NCBI GenBank assembly: GCA_002482885.1
Contig: DLGW01000024.1
Location: 50,496-114,495, forward strand
Direction of reading: 5' to 3'
From: Flavobacteriaceae bacterium UBA7684
Lineage (GTDB): Bacteria > Bacteroidota > Bacteroidia > Flavobacteriales > Flavobacteriaceae
DNA: 64,000 nt
Position 1 is the first letter of the stretch; each line of letters starts with the position of its first letter. Position numbers and translations under genes: made by a program. The notes below the pieces were generated by a model. That model did no database searches. It saw nothing but the letters and a program-made list of their open reading frames with translations, and had not been told where the DNA came from. This document shows, piece by piece, positions 44,178 to 52,978 of the stretch.

Positions 44178-45533
44178 TTATTCTTTAATAAACTTATGGG
44201 TTTCGTTGCCTAGTTGAACAAGGTACAAGCCTGGGGATAAACCCGAAATGTCTATAGTAGTTTTAGATTCATTGATTTTACTTTTTTGAATCACGATTTG
44301 TCCCAATTGATTTTTTATAAAAAGCGGTTCGGGTTCATTTGAATTCCAATCAATCGTTAGGATATTTTGGGCAGGGTTGGGGTACAGCCTGTTTTGGTTT
44401 TTTTCAAACGAGTTGGTGGCTAAGGTGGCTACGATTTCAAAAGGGGTAGAACAAACTTTTCCGTGTAATTCTGCTTCAAAAGTATATATTCCAGGTTGGG
44501 TGGGTAAAGTTTTTAACCAAGAGCGGGTAATTCCATTCCAAGTAGTAGTTCCTTTAGATTCCCAGCTATTAAAAACACTTCCGTTGGGATTTTTAATTCT
44601 TAGATAAACAGGCACATCGATTTCTTCGTCTCTTTTATGAATGTAAAAAAGGGCTTCGTAATCTTCGGGAACAAAGGTGTATTTTTCATTTAAAACTTCG
44701 GTTTCGGGGCAAGCAGGACTGGTGGGCTTAGCATTGTGTATAGATACTTTAGAAATGGTTGGGTCTAAATACGGTTTTTGCGTAGTCCAAAGTGAAGTTG
44801 CGTTTAAAGTGTTGCACGTTCCGTAAAAAGGGTCAACTAAAGTAGCTTTATTATCTGCCCAAACTTCAAAATGTAAATGAGGAATATTGGAACTTCCAGA
44901 ACTGGCTACTACGCCAATATATTCTCCTTTTAAAATAGTGGCTCCGATAGCTTTAGTGGTTACCGAGTTTTTTTTCATGTGGTAATATAAAGTTCTGCTG
45001 CCGTCGGAATGTTGCAACATGACGTAATTTCCGCCTCCGCTATTATCGCTGCCGACACATTTTTTATCAAAAAAACCATCGGCTTTGTTTACAATAACGC
45101 CTGTTTTGGCGGCAACCACTTCTACTTGGTTGTGGTCTATTTTATAAAAAGGATAAGGCCATAAAGTAATGTCGGTGCCTCGGTGTCCATCGTAAGTTCT
45201 GGCTCCGCAGTTGTAGTCTTTTATTCCTGTGGTTTTGTCGTGATCTACATGTTTGGTAATGATGTAATAATCACAATCGTTAAATCCGTCGGCTTTTTTA
45301 ACGGGCCAATCTAAAGGTTCTAAGGCTGTTGATTTTTTTTGGATTTTCCCGTTGAGGTTTAACCGAGAGGCATTTTCATTACTTTGTTGCAGCATTTCGG
45401 CATATTCTAGGGCTGAAATACAGGCAGAATGGTCATCGGGGGTATGATAAACAATATCGGATTCGGTATTTTGTGCGGTTAAGTTATAAGTTGCTATAAC
45501 GAATAAGCTAGCAAAGAGTAATTTTTTATTCAT
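44178..45533 (-). CDS. Secreted M23 metallopeptidase with T9SS type A sorting domain
   Basis: LytM/peptidoglycan-hydrolase-like protein of 451 residues. A signal peptide (MNKKLLFASLFVIATYNLTAQ) precedes an M23 domain at about 110-230, with HRGTDITLWPYP (first metal ligands), NYVMLQHSDGSRTLYYHMKK and SSNIPHLHFEVW (second HxH). A region of about 120 residues, likely a beta-sandwich, follows. The tail is a T9SS sorting domain: RLYPNPAQNILTIDW, SPGLYLVQLGNETHKFIKE. It is probably exported to the surface or medium. Confidence 0.92.
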   Translation of the reverse strand: MNKKLLFASLFVIATYNLTAQNTESDIVYHTPDDHSACISALEYAEMLQQSNENASRLNLNGKIQKKSTALEPLDWPVKKADGFNDCDYYIITKHVDHDKTTGIKDYNCGARTYDGHRGTDITLWPYPFYKIDHNQVEVVAAKTGVIVNKADGFFDKKCVGSDNSGGGNYVMLQHSDGSRTLYYHMKKNSVTTKAIGATILKGEYIGVVASSGSSNIPHLHFEVWADNKATLVDPFYGTCNTLNATSLWTTQKPYLDPTISKVSIHNAKPTSPACPETEVLNEKYTFVPEDYEALFYIHKRDEEIDVPVYLRIKNPNGSVFNSWESKGTTTWNGITRSWLKTLPTQPGIYTFEAELHGKVCSTPFEIVATLATNSFEKNQNRLYPNPAQNILTIDWNSNEPEPLFIKNQLGQIVIQKSKINESKTTIDISGLSPGLYLVQLGNETHKFIKE

Positions 45534-45842
45534 AATGGGTTAGTTTTTAGTTGTTTAATAAATGTAAATAAAAAAATTAACTTTTGTTTAGTTGTTTTAA
45601 AAATCAATTAAAATGAGATTTACATTTAAGATTTTAAGGGGATAATCGTTAGTTTTTTTATTTTCATACGCTAAAATATCGTTCGGTACAATATTTTTTA
45701 GGAAATTAAAATTCAGTAACTTGGTTTTTATTAATAAGTTTTACATTTAACAATAGTAAAAAAGTGGAGACCAGCAAGCACTATAAAATCGGGGCGACAT
45801 CGAAAAGCCAAACGAGTAGAGAAAATAAAATTAATTACTAAA
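45534..45842 (+). promoter_or_regulatory. Upstream region of the gene at 45843, with likely promoter
   Basis: 309 bases without a gene. TTG (45721-45723), 18 bases and TACATTTA (45742-45749) differ in one place from the consensus. The implied leader before the ATG is about 85 bases and slightly GC-richer than the rest. No strong hairpin or known riboswitch pattern was recognised. Confidence 0.5.
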
Positions 45843-47513
45843 ATGAAAAAAACAATTATTACAACAGTTTTGGGGTTGTCGTTTTTAACATTAAACGCCC
45901 AGGTAGAAGTATCAACCAAAAGTTTTGATTTGGAATCTCAAAACAAACACAAAAATTGGAGAGTTGGGGATGCTGGCATTGATTCCCAAACAGGAAATGT
46001 ATTTGTAAATATGCTGCAACCTTATTGCGATGCAACCACATCTTATAACGAAATTACATTCAGAGGATTAGGTTGGAATATTGACAAGTTGGTTTTTGAC
46101 AATGGTTTTAATTTTGTTGAAGCTAAATCAATGAGATACAAATCAACCGAAGAAGCTCTTTTAAACGGTGAAAATGTTTATGGTAAAAAATATAATGTAA
46201 TTGTTGGAAGTGGAATTGCAGGTTCAGCGTTTAGTGGTATTGCAATGCCTAAAGGAGCCATTGATAACTCATATATGTTTACTAATATTGTTACAGGCAC
46301 ATCAGGAATGACGGGCTTTAAGGTGGCTACATCATACATCAGTTTAAAAGTTGACGGTCAGGATACTAAAACCAGAGGAGTTGTATGTTCTGAAAATCCT
46401 GCGGTATTCAAAGTAAAAAGCGAAGATGCTAAAGAAGAAAAGGGTCAAAGGTGGATCCCTATGTATAACAATCCAGTGCCAAATGGGGGTAATGTTTTGT
46501 TTAATACCGTTGGGGTTATACAAGGAGAAAAGCAACATTATGTATTTAGAAAATATGATAAAGATGCTAATGTTATCAAAGAACAAACATTTACATTTGA
46601 TTACCAATGCATTTTGAATGGTAAGGAAATAGAAAAAGCACCAGGTGAATTTGATTATATATTTATTGCAACTCCAATAAACTATAAAAAATCAAAAATG
46701 CCACTAGCTCCTGCGAATAGTTACGAGTATTTTTATGTGGATGGTAGTACCTATGAAATTAAAGAAAAGGCAACCATAGTAGCACCTAATTCAGAATGGC
46801 TAGTTAATCATGTAGTACGCGACAATGGAGCTACTTATTTAGTGGGAACATGTGGAGTGAAAAATACAGTGTATGCGGATATATTTTCTGTTCCAAAGCC
46901 TGAGTCATATGAAAATACACAAGTAGTAAAAATTGAAAATGGTAAATTGGTGTATGCTACAAGTACTTTGAATAAAGATTTAAAACCAGTGATGAAAACA
47001 ATAGATGGTTTAAAAAGCAATTCAAGTATTAACTTTTGTATGCCATTTGCTTCTTTAAATGTATTAAATGGGAAGTTAATATATTCAGGTCAACAAGAAT
47101 ATGGCGGACTAAAAGGAGCATTACAAACAATTGTTTTTGATGGAAATGGAAAAGTTGAGGCTGTTTTATCTAAACAAGAAAAAACAATTGCCCGTTCACA
47201 TCTATCATTTTCAAAAGATGGTAAAAAATTCTTTTGGCTTTTAGAAAATGTAGAGGAATATAATGATATCAATAATATTTTCACTTTAACTCCAAAAAAG
47301 GCAAGAGAAGTGGTTAGTAGTTTATCTGTTTTAACTTATGATTTGGAGACAAACAATATTGCTAAATTCCAAAATTTAGAAAACGAGGAGTGGGCGGTTA
47401 ATTATAAAAATCCGATTTTAATGGATAATGACAATTCCATATTAATGCTTGGTAACAAAATAACCAAAAAGGCAAAAGAAAGCGAAATCATATTTATTAC
47501 CATTAAAAAGTAA
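45843..47513 (+). CDS. Secreted protein of unknown function
   Basis: 556 residues with a signal peptide (MKKTIITTVLGLSFLTLNAQ). I recognise no domain. The chain is beta-rich with many short strands of the type FVNMLQPY, SMRYKST and YLVGTCGVKN, as in large propeller-like secreted proteins. There is no T9SS tail or lipobox. It is monocistronic between its own promoter and a strong terminator at 47534. Confidence 0.8.
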   Translation: MKKTIITTVLGLSFLTLNAQVEVSTKSFDLESQNKHKNWRVGDAGIDSQTGNVFVNMLQPYCDATTSYNEITFRGLGWNIDKLVFDNGFNFVEAKSMRYKSTEEALLNGENVYGKKYNVIVGSGIAGSAFSGIAMPKGAIDNSYMFTNIVTGTSGMTGFKVATSYISLKVDGQDTKTRGVVCSENPAVFKVKSEDAKEEKGQRWIPMYNNPVPNGGNVLFNTVGVIQGEKQHYVFRKYDKDANVIKEQTFTFDYQCILNGKEIEKAPGEFDYIFIATPINYKKSKMPLAPANSYEYFYVDGSTYEIKEKATIVAPNSEWLVNHVVRDNGATYLVGTCGVKNTVYADIFSVPKPESYENTQVVKIENGKLVYATSTLNKDLKPVMKTIDGLKSNSSINFCMPFASLNVLNGKLIYSGQQEYGGLKGALQTIVFDGNGKVEAVLSKQEKTIARSHLSFSKDGKKFFWLLENVEEYNDINNIFTLTPKKAREVVSSLSVLTYDLETNNIAKFQNLENEEWAVNYKNPILMDNDNSILMLGNKITKKAKESEIIFITIKK

Positions 47514-47533
47514 TTATTAATTTTTTTTATTAA

Positions 47534-47569
47534 AAAAGCCCTTAAAATGAATAAATTTTAAGGGCTTTT
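47534..47569 (+). terminator. Terminator after the gene at 45843
   Basis: AAAAGCCCTTAAAAT and its exact complement form a 15-base-pair stem around GAATAA, ending in TTTT. Confidence 0.88.
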
Positions 47570-47680
47570 GATTTATTGTACAACCGCTAGGTGCTGGTTT
47601 TCTATGATAAAAAAACAATTCAATTTTCGGCATAAAAAAAGAATAAGCAGGTTATATTTGTACGGATTTGAAATTCCTTC

Positions 47681-48745
47681 ATGAAAAAATCAACAGCAAT
47701 TATTGGGTTAGTTTTAGCGATTATTGTAGTTAAAATCTGCTCCTTTTTTCCACAGGGGGTAGAGGATTATTACAGCAATGGTTGGTATCCTGTTTTATCG
47801 GTTAGCCTTAGATTTTTGTTCGGTTGGATTCCTTTTTCGATAGGTGACGTTTTATACACTTTAGCTGGGTTTTGGATGTTGTTTGAGTTGTTTGTTTTTG
47901 CGAAATCTCCGCGTGTTCGTTACAAAGAATTTTTATTCAGAATTGGTGTTTTTTTAGGCTTACTATATGTTGTGTTTTATAGTTTTTGGGGTTTGAATTA
48001 TTACCGAGTTCCTATCAAAGAAAAATGGCAATTACAAGGCGAATATACTTTTGAGGAGTTAGTTTATCTTACCGAAAAATTGATTGTGGAATCCAATCGG
48101 ATGCAATTTCAAATTACACAAGATTCCCAAGTTATGGTGGTAAATCCATATACAAATCGTCAGATTTTTAACATGGCAATAGTGGGTTACGATTCTTTAA
48201 AAACACTACATCCTAATTTAGCTTTTCAGCAATTAAGTAGTAAAAAATCGTTGTACAGTTTGCCTTTAACTTATATGGGGTTTGGTGGCTATTTGAATCC
48301 GTTTACCAACGAAGCTCAGGTAAATAGTTTGTTGCCGTTGTATAATTTTCCAACGACCACTTGTCACGAAATGGCGCACCAATTAGGAATAGCTCCCGAA
48401 AGTGAAGCCAATTTAATTGGGCATTTAGCATCGGTGCATCATTCAGATAAGTACTTTAAATATTCGGGTTATACTTACGCGTTACGTTATTGTTTAAGCG
48501 AAATTCAGCACGTAAATGAAAAAAAATATCAGGAATTAGAGCAAAAAATTCATCCGGGGATTTTAAAAAACTTTGCTCAAACCGAAGCGCTTTGGTTGAA
48601 ATATGAATCCCCTATAGAATCGGTTTCTAAAAATATCTACGGGAATTATTTAGAAGTTAATCAACAAAAAGGAGGAATGAAAACTTATCATGCTTTTGTA
48701 GGGCTCATGATTCAATATTATAAAATACATCCAATAAAATCTTAA
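47681..48745 (+). CDS. DUF3810 family membrane protein with HExxH motif
   Basis: 354 residues. Three N-terminal membrane segments (about residues 6-22, 35-72 and 88-108) precede a soluble domain. It contains TCHEMAHQLGIAPESEANL, a zinc-metallopeptidase-like HExxH with a downstream Glu. The region FGGYLNPFTNEAQVNS just before is conserved in the family. Peptidase activity is inferred from the motif only. It lies upstream of the alkaline phosphatase gene on the same strand, with a 64-base gap. Confidence 0.87.
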   Translation: MKKSTAIIGLVLAIIVVKICSFFPQGVEDYYSNGWYPVLSVSLRFLFGWIPFSIGDVLYTLAGFWMLFELFVFAKSPRVRYKEFLFRIGVFLGLLYVVFYSFWGLNYYRVPIKEKWQLQGEYTFEELVYLTEKLIVESNRMQFQITQDSQVMVVNPYTNRQIFNMAIVGYDSLKTLHPNLAFQQLSSKKSLYSLPLTYMGFGGYLNPFTNEAQVNSLLPLYNFPTTTCHEMAHQLGIAPESEANLIGHLASVHHSDKYFKYSGYTYALRYCLSEIQHVNEKKYQELEQKIHPGILKNFAQTEALWLKYESPIESVSKNIYGNYLEVNQQKGGMKTYHAFVGLMIQYYKIHPIKS

Positions 48746-48809
48746 CGTTAAATTCTTCTAATCCATAAATTAGATTGTTAATTTTAGCCTCACCATAAAA
48801 TTACCTCTT

Positions 48810-50225
48810 ATGACTAACAGACGTCAATTCTTTAAAAACACCAGCTTATTAGGTTTAGGTGGATTATTATTCAATCCATTAGAGGTTTTTAGTGCTCCTA
48901 CTTCTGAAAATATTTTTAAGAATAAAAAAGCCAAAAACATTATTTTATTGGTCAGTGATGGGATGAGTTCTGGAACCCTAAGTATGGCGAATATTTTTAA
49001 AGAACGTATGTTGGGGAAAAGCAGTCATTGGATACAGTTGTACCAAGATAATTTGGTGAGCCGTGCGTTAATGGATACGGCTTCTGCCAGTTCTATCATA
49101 ACAGATTCTGCGGCAGCAGGTTCCTCGTGGGGCAGTGGTTTTAGGGTAAATAATGGTTCTTTAAATGTAGGTGTGAACGGAGAAGAATATTTACCCATTT
49201 GGCAAAAATTTAAAAAGAAAGGTAAAAAAGCAGGTTGTGTAACTACGGTGCCGATTACCCATGCTACGCCAGCGAGTTTTTGCGTATCTGAAAAAAGTAG
49301 AAATTCCCAAGAAAAAATAGCCGAGCAATATTTACAATTGCGTTTTGATGTGATGATGGGCGGAGGGTATAAATATTTTGGTGCGGAATTGCGCGAAGAC
49401 AAAAAAGATATTTTAAGTGATTTTAAAAAGAACGGATTTACGGTGATTCGCGAAAAAAGTGAATTCAGTCAAATCAGTTCCGAAAAACCCGTGTTGGGTA
49501 TTTTTGCCGAAGATGGATTGCCGTATACGGTAGACCATCAAAGTAATCCTGAACTGAAAAATAAAGTTCCCACATTGGCCGAAATGACTCAGCAAGCCAT
49601 TGATGCCATGAAAGACCATACTCAAGGATTTGTATTGCAAGTAGAGGCAGGAAAAGTAGATTGGGCGGCTCATGGAAATGATATTTCGGCTTTGCTGTTT
49701 GACCAATTGGCGTTTGATGATGCCGTAAAAGTAGCCATAGATTTTGCTCAAAAAGACCAAGAAACTTTAGTGATTATTACCACCGATCACGGAAACGCTA
49801 ATCCTGGGGTGATTTATGGCAAAGAAGCCAACAAAAATTTTGACTCCTTACAGTATTTTAAACACAGTAATGATTTTGTTTTACAGTCGTTAACGGAAAA
49901 AACCAGCGTAGCGGAGTGTCAAGATGTTTTTAAAACGACTCAACAAATTCAATTGAATACCGATGATGCACAACAATTGTTGACATATTATCAAAAGGCA
50001 GAATCCGAAAACGGCGTTTATAATTATAAAAAGTTGCCCTTTAAAGCTTTGGCAGATATTCAAAAGAAACAAACTTCGGTAGGTTGGATTAGCATGGATC
50101 ACTCCGCAGACCATGTAGAAGTTGCCGCCTACGGGCCGGGAAGTCAATTCTTAAAACCGTTTATCAGAAATACCGACTTGCACTACTTCATGTTACAAGC
50201 CGCCGAGGTGGAGAATAAGTTTTAG
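48810..50225 (+). CDS. Tat-exported alkaline phosphatase
   Basis: PhoA-superfamily phosphomonoesterase of 471 residues. The N-terminus TNRRQFFKNTSLLGLGGLL is a twin-arginine signal. Metal and nucleophile motifs: IILLVSDGMSSGTLSMA, SASSIITDSAAAGSSWGSG (the Ser nucleophile next to the Asp), VEAGKVDWAAHGND, IITTDHGNANPG and ISMDHSADHVEVAAYGPG. It probably acts in the periplasm to free phosphate. Confidence 0.92.
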   Translation: MTNRRQFFKNTSLLGLGGLLFNPLEVFSAPTSENIFKNKKAKNIILLVSDGMSSGTLSMANIFKERMLGKSSHWIQLYQDNLVSRALMDTASASSIITDSAAAGSSWGSGFRVNNGSLNVGVNGEEYLPIWQKFKKKGKKAGCVTTVPITHATPASFCVSEKSRNSQEKIAEQYLQLRFDVMMGGGYKYFGAELREDKKDILSDFKKNGFTVIREKSEFSQISSEKPVLGIFAEDGLPYTVDHQSNPELKNKVPTLAEMTQQAIDAMKDHTQGFVLQVEAGKVDWAAHGNDISALLFDQLAFDDAVKVAIDFAQKDQETLVIITTDHGNANPGVIYGKEANKNFDSLQYFKHSNDFVLQSLTEKTSVAECQDVFKTTQQIQLNTDDAQQLLTYYQKAESENGVYNYKKLPFKALADIQKKQTSVGWISMDHSADHVEVAAYGPGSQFLKPFIRNTDLHYFMLQAAEVENKF

Positions 50226-50253
50226 TTGGGTGTTGGGTTTTAGGTGTTGGGTA
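50226..50253. repeat. G-rich telomere-like repeat
   Basis: Three GGG runs in a TTGGGTGTTGGGTTTTAGG context immediately after the alkaline phosphatase stop codon. Related copies lie at 14640-14684 and 41997-42028. Confidence 0.6.
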
Positions 50254-50392
50254 ATTAGTTTGTGGTCTCAAATCTCAAATCTGAGTAAACTAATCACTAT
50301 TGCTTAATGGCTATTGCCTATAATTTATTGCGAAAAGCTGATATTTTTTACCATTATAATAGTAAAATTATCACAATTTAATTACTTTTGAC

Positions 50393-50410
50393 TAAAATAT
50401 TAGTATTTTA
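50393..50410 (+). promoter_or_regulatory. Candidate HipB operator
   Basis: TAAAATA, TTAG, TATTTTA is a perfect inverted repeat that ends on the first base of the hipB start codon. A TACTTTTG -7 element lies just before it (50383-50390). HipB proteins usually bind palindromes at their own promoter, so this is a natural candidate. Confidence 0.45.
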
Positions 50411-50670
50411 TGTTTGATGAAATCACTATTAAAGACGTAAAAGTAAAGATTGGTTTACTGTGTAAAGCCAAACGAAAAGAACTGCAATTGACCCGAGAAC
50501 AATTAGCGGAAGAACTTAGCATTTCCAGAGCTACAATACAAAACATCGAAAGCGGTAAAAATGCTACTTTGGATAATCTTTTAAAAATTGCCGTTCATTT
50601 CAATTTGTTAGATAAAATATACCACGGATTGCAGCAGTTAGAAAGTGGTGATAATCTTTCGTTGTATTAA
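50410..50670 (+). CDS. hipB: HipB-like XRE-family antitoxin
   Basis: 86-residue helix-turn-helix protein. The HTH is clear (KELQLTREQLAEELSISRAT, then IQNIESGKNATLDNLLKIA). The C-terminus is short and flexible. It lies two bases before hipA. The pair forms a toxin-antitoxin operon in which HipB both neutralises HipA and represses the operon; the last point is known for relatives, not shown here. Confidence 0.9.
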   Translation: MFDEITIKDVKVKIGLLCKAKRKELQLTREQLAEELSISRATIQNIESGKNATLDNLLKIAVHFNLLDKIYHGLQQLESGDNLSLY

Positions 50671-50672
50671 TC

Positions 50673-51932
50673 ATGAGCGCGCACAAAAACATAGATGTCT
50701 GTGCTTTCGGCATCGAAATAGGAAAATTAGGATATGATAATGACCAGAAAAAATGCTTTTTTCAATACAATCCTTCTTTTTTAGAATCTGAAAAATTAAC
50801 ACATCTTTTTCCGTTTATATTCAAGCGCATAAAACCGGTTCAAATATTTACAGAATATCACAACGAAACATTTAAAGGCTTACCGCCTATGATTTCCGAT
50901 TCCTTACCAGATATGTTCGGAAACATTATTTTTCAAGAATGGTTGAAACACAAAAACATCAATAAAATCAGCCCATTGGAACAGCTTACTTATGTAGCCA
51001 ACAGAGGAATGGGGGCTTTAGAATATCAGCCAGCACAAGAATTATCGGGCAATTCTAAAATAGAAATTGAAGAAATAGCGTCCGTATTACAAAAAGTATT
51101 ACAATTAAAAAACAGTACTGTTTCCGAAAGATTAAGCGATTTATCATTATTGAATATCTTTAAAATCGGTACTTCTGCCGGAGGGGTTAAACCTAAAATT
51201 TTAATCGCTGAACATAAAGAGTCTGGAATAATTATCACAGGCGATACCACCGTTTCCGAAGATTACCATCACTACTTGGTAAAACTTCATTTAGACGATG
51301 AAAAAAAATACAATGCAGAGCTTATTGAATATGCGTATTACCAATTGGCTCAACAAGTAGGTATCCACATGATGCCTAGTAAATTAATTGATCAAAAACA
51401 TTTCGCAACGCTTAGGTTTGATAGACAAAACGGCGAAAAAAAACACGTTTTAACCGCTTGCGGTTTAACAGGATGGGATTTTCAAAGCCCTGAAAATTCC
51501 TCTTACGAAAATGTTTTTAAGTTGGCGAATGCGTTAAAAGTCCCTCATAAAGATTTGGAACAATTGTTTAAAAGAATGGTGTTTAATCTGGTATTTAAAA
51601 ACATAGACGACCATTTAAAAAATCATAGTTTTATATACAATCATCAAAAAGATACTTGGAATTTAGCCCCAGCGTATGACGTTACCTATGCTTTAAATCC
51701 GTTGTTGAATTACACCAATGTTTCCAGAGCACTTTCTGTAAATGGTAAACGTCAACAAATTGTATATCAGGATTTACTTACTATAGCACAAGAATACGCC
51801 ATTAAAAATCCCAAAGGAATTATTGAAGAAATTCAACAAGCCACACAAAATTGGCGCAATATTGCTCAGTCTGTAAATGTTCCTGAAAATATTATAGAGA
51901 TTATTGAGAAGGATTTTGAGCGGGTGGTTTGA
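50673..51932 (+). CDS. hipA: HipA-family Ser/Thr kinase toxin
   Basis: 419 residues with the complete HipA layout. N-terminal domain (residues 1-100) is followed by the kinase core. The Gly-rich loop GTSAGGVKPKIL is near residue 167, HYLVKLHLDDE near 202, and the catalytic FKNIDDHLKNHSFIYN near 308 with NLAPAYDVTYALNP after it. These residues look intact, so the toxin is probably active. Relatives phosphorylate tRNA synthetases. It starts two bases after hipB. Confidence 0.93.
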   Translation: MSAHKNIDVCAFGIEIGKLGYDNDQKKCFFQYNPSFLESEKLTHLFPFIFKRIKPVQIFTEYHNETFKGLPPMISDSLPDMFGNIIFQEWLKHKNINKISPLEQLTYVANRGMGALEYQPAQELSGNSKIEIEEIASVLQKVLQLKNSTVSERLSDLSLLNIFKIGTSAGGVKPKILIAEHKESGIIITGDTTVSEDYHHYLVKLHLDDEKKYNAELIEYAYYQLAQQVGIHMMPSKLIDQKHFATLRFDRQNGEKKHVLTACGLTGWDFQSPENSSYENVFKLANALKVPHKDLEQLFKRMVFNLVFKNIDDHLKNHSFIYNHQKDTWNLAPAYDVTYALNPLLNYTNVSRALSVNGKRQQIVYQDLLTIAQEYAIKNPKGIIEEIQQATQNWRNIAQSVNVPENIIEIIEKDFERVV

Positions 51933-51961
51933 TGGTTTATTATTTTGTAAAAATGATTTCG

Positions 51962-51982
51962 ATGTATCAAAAAATGAGATAC
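51962..51982 (+). promoter_or_regulatory. WYL-regulon operator-like site 1
   Basis: ATGTATCA-AAAAA-TGAGATAC, a near-palindrome, 76 bases before the WYL gene. TATTTTTA (51991-51998), 19 bases from its centre, can be the -7 element, so the site would overlap the -33 region and could autoregulate the WYL gene. See the related sites at 55951, 58251, 59543 and 59578. Confidence 0.55.
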
Positions 51983-52057
51983 AAAAAGTCTATTTTTATC
52001 AAAATCAAAAAAGCCGATTAAACGGTTAAACGAAATAACGCTTAAACGAAAACATCC

Positions 52058-52975
52058 ATGTCACAAACTTCCTCTATTTTAAGGCAATTACTGATTATCC
52101 GAAAAATTCGGGTAGCCAATCAAAGTATGATTTATCCGTCGATTGAGGATTTGATTAAATATGTAGAAGATGAATTTAGCAAAAGAGATTTACCCCAAAA
52201 AGCTGGTGCTTCCGAACCGACTTTAAAAAGAGATTTTAAACAAATTCGAGAATATTTTAGAATACCGATTGTTTATGACAATAAAGAAAGAGGCTATTTT
52301 ATTGAAGAGGAAGACTTTTCTTTTGTGGAAAGTACTTTAGAGTCATTCGAGATTCTTTCCGCCATTAGCGCTGATGGATTGATGCCAAAGCATATCATCC
52401 CTGAAAAAAGAAAAATAGCCACGGGTTTACAGCATTTTGGGTACATTAATCGTTGTATTGAAGATAAAGTTAGTGTCACGTTCAAGTATCATAAATATGA
52501 TACGGACAATCGCACTTATCCGGTAGTAAAACCCTTATTTTTAAAAGAAAGCAGAGGAAGATGGTATGTGTTGGCGCAGCCCGAAAATGAAACTGAAATT
52601 AAGGCGTATGCTTTAGACAGAATAAGTAATTTAGAAGGTACAGGGCAAAAGTTTAAATTAAAGGTTTCCGAAACAGAAATCAATCAAAAATATGCCGACT
52701 GTTTTGCTATGTTTACTTCAAATGAGCTTGTTCAAAAGGTGGTTTTGTCATTTGATCGTCGCGATGGAAATTACTTAAAAACGTATCCGATACACCATTC
52801 GCAAACGATAATTGAAAATGAAAAAGAGGTTCTGATTACTTTACAAATTAAAATTACACTCGATTTTATCATGGAACTGATGTCGCGTGCCTGGTCTGTA
52901 AAAGTGTTAGAACCCCTTTCGTTAAAAGCAGAATTACATCGTATTTTTAACGATGCTGCTAATCGGAATGTTTGA
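52058..52975 (+). CDS. WYL-domain transcriptional regulator
   Basis: 305 residues. The N-terminal ~70 residues form a winged helix-like DNA-binding domain (ASEPTLKRDFKQIREYFR). The WYL domain lies at about 130-215, with VSVTFKYHKYDTDNRTYPV, then KESRGRWYVLAQPENETE and YALDRISNLE; WYV replaces the classical WYL triad. The C-terminal WCX-like extension runs to the end. WYL proteins often sense nucleotides or nucleic acids and control defence or DNA-damage genes. It is convergent with the AlbA_2-like operon, whose last gene ends four bases away. Confidence 0.92.
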   Translation: MSQTSSILRQLLIIRKIRVANQSMIYPSIEDLIKYVEDEFSKRDLPQKAGASEPTLKRDFKQIREYFRIPIVYDNKERGYFIEEEDFSFVESTLESFEILSAISADGLMPKHIIPEKRKIATGLQHFGYINRCIEDKVSVTFKYHKYDTDNRTYPVVKPLFLKESRGRWYVLAQPENETEIKAYALDRISNLEGTGQKFKLKVSETEINQKYADCFAMFTSNELVQKVVLSFDRRDGNYLKTYPIHHSQTIIENEKEVLITLQIKITLDFIMELMSRAWSVKVLEPLSLKAELHRIFNDAANRNV

Positions 52976-52978
52976 AAA

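Noticed and set aside
50673..51932. hipA as a broken toxin
   Set aside because: The Gly-rich loop, DDHxKN and DV motifs are complete, so there is no sign of decay.
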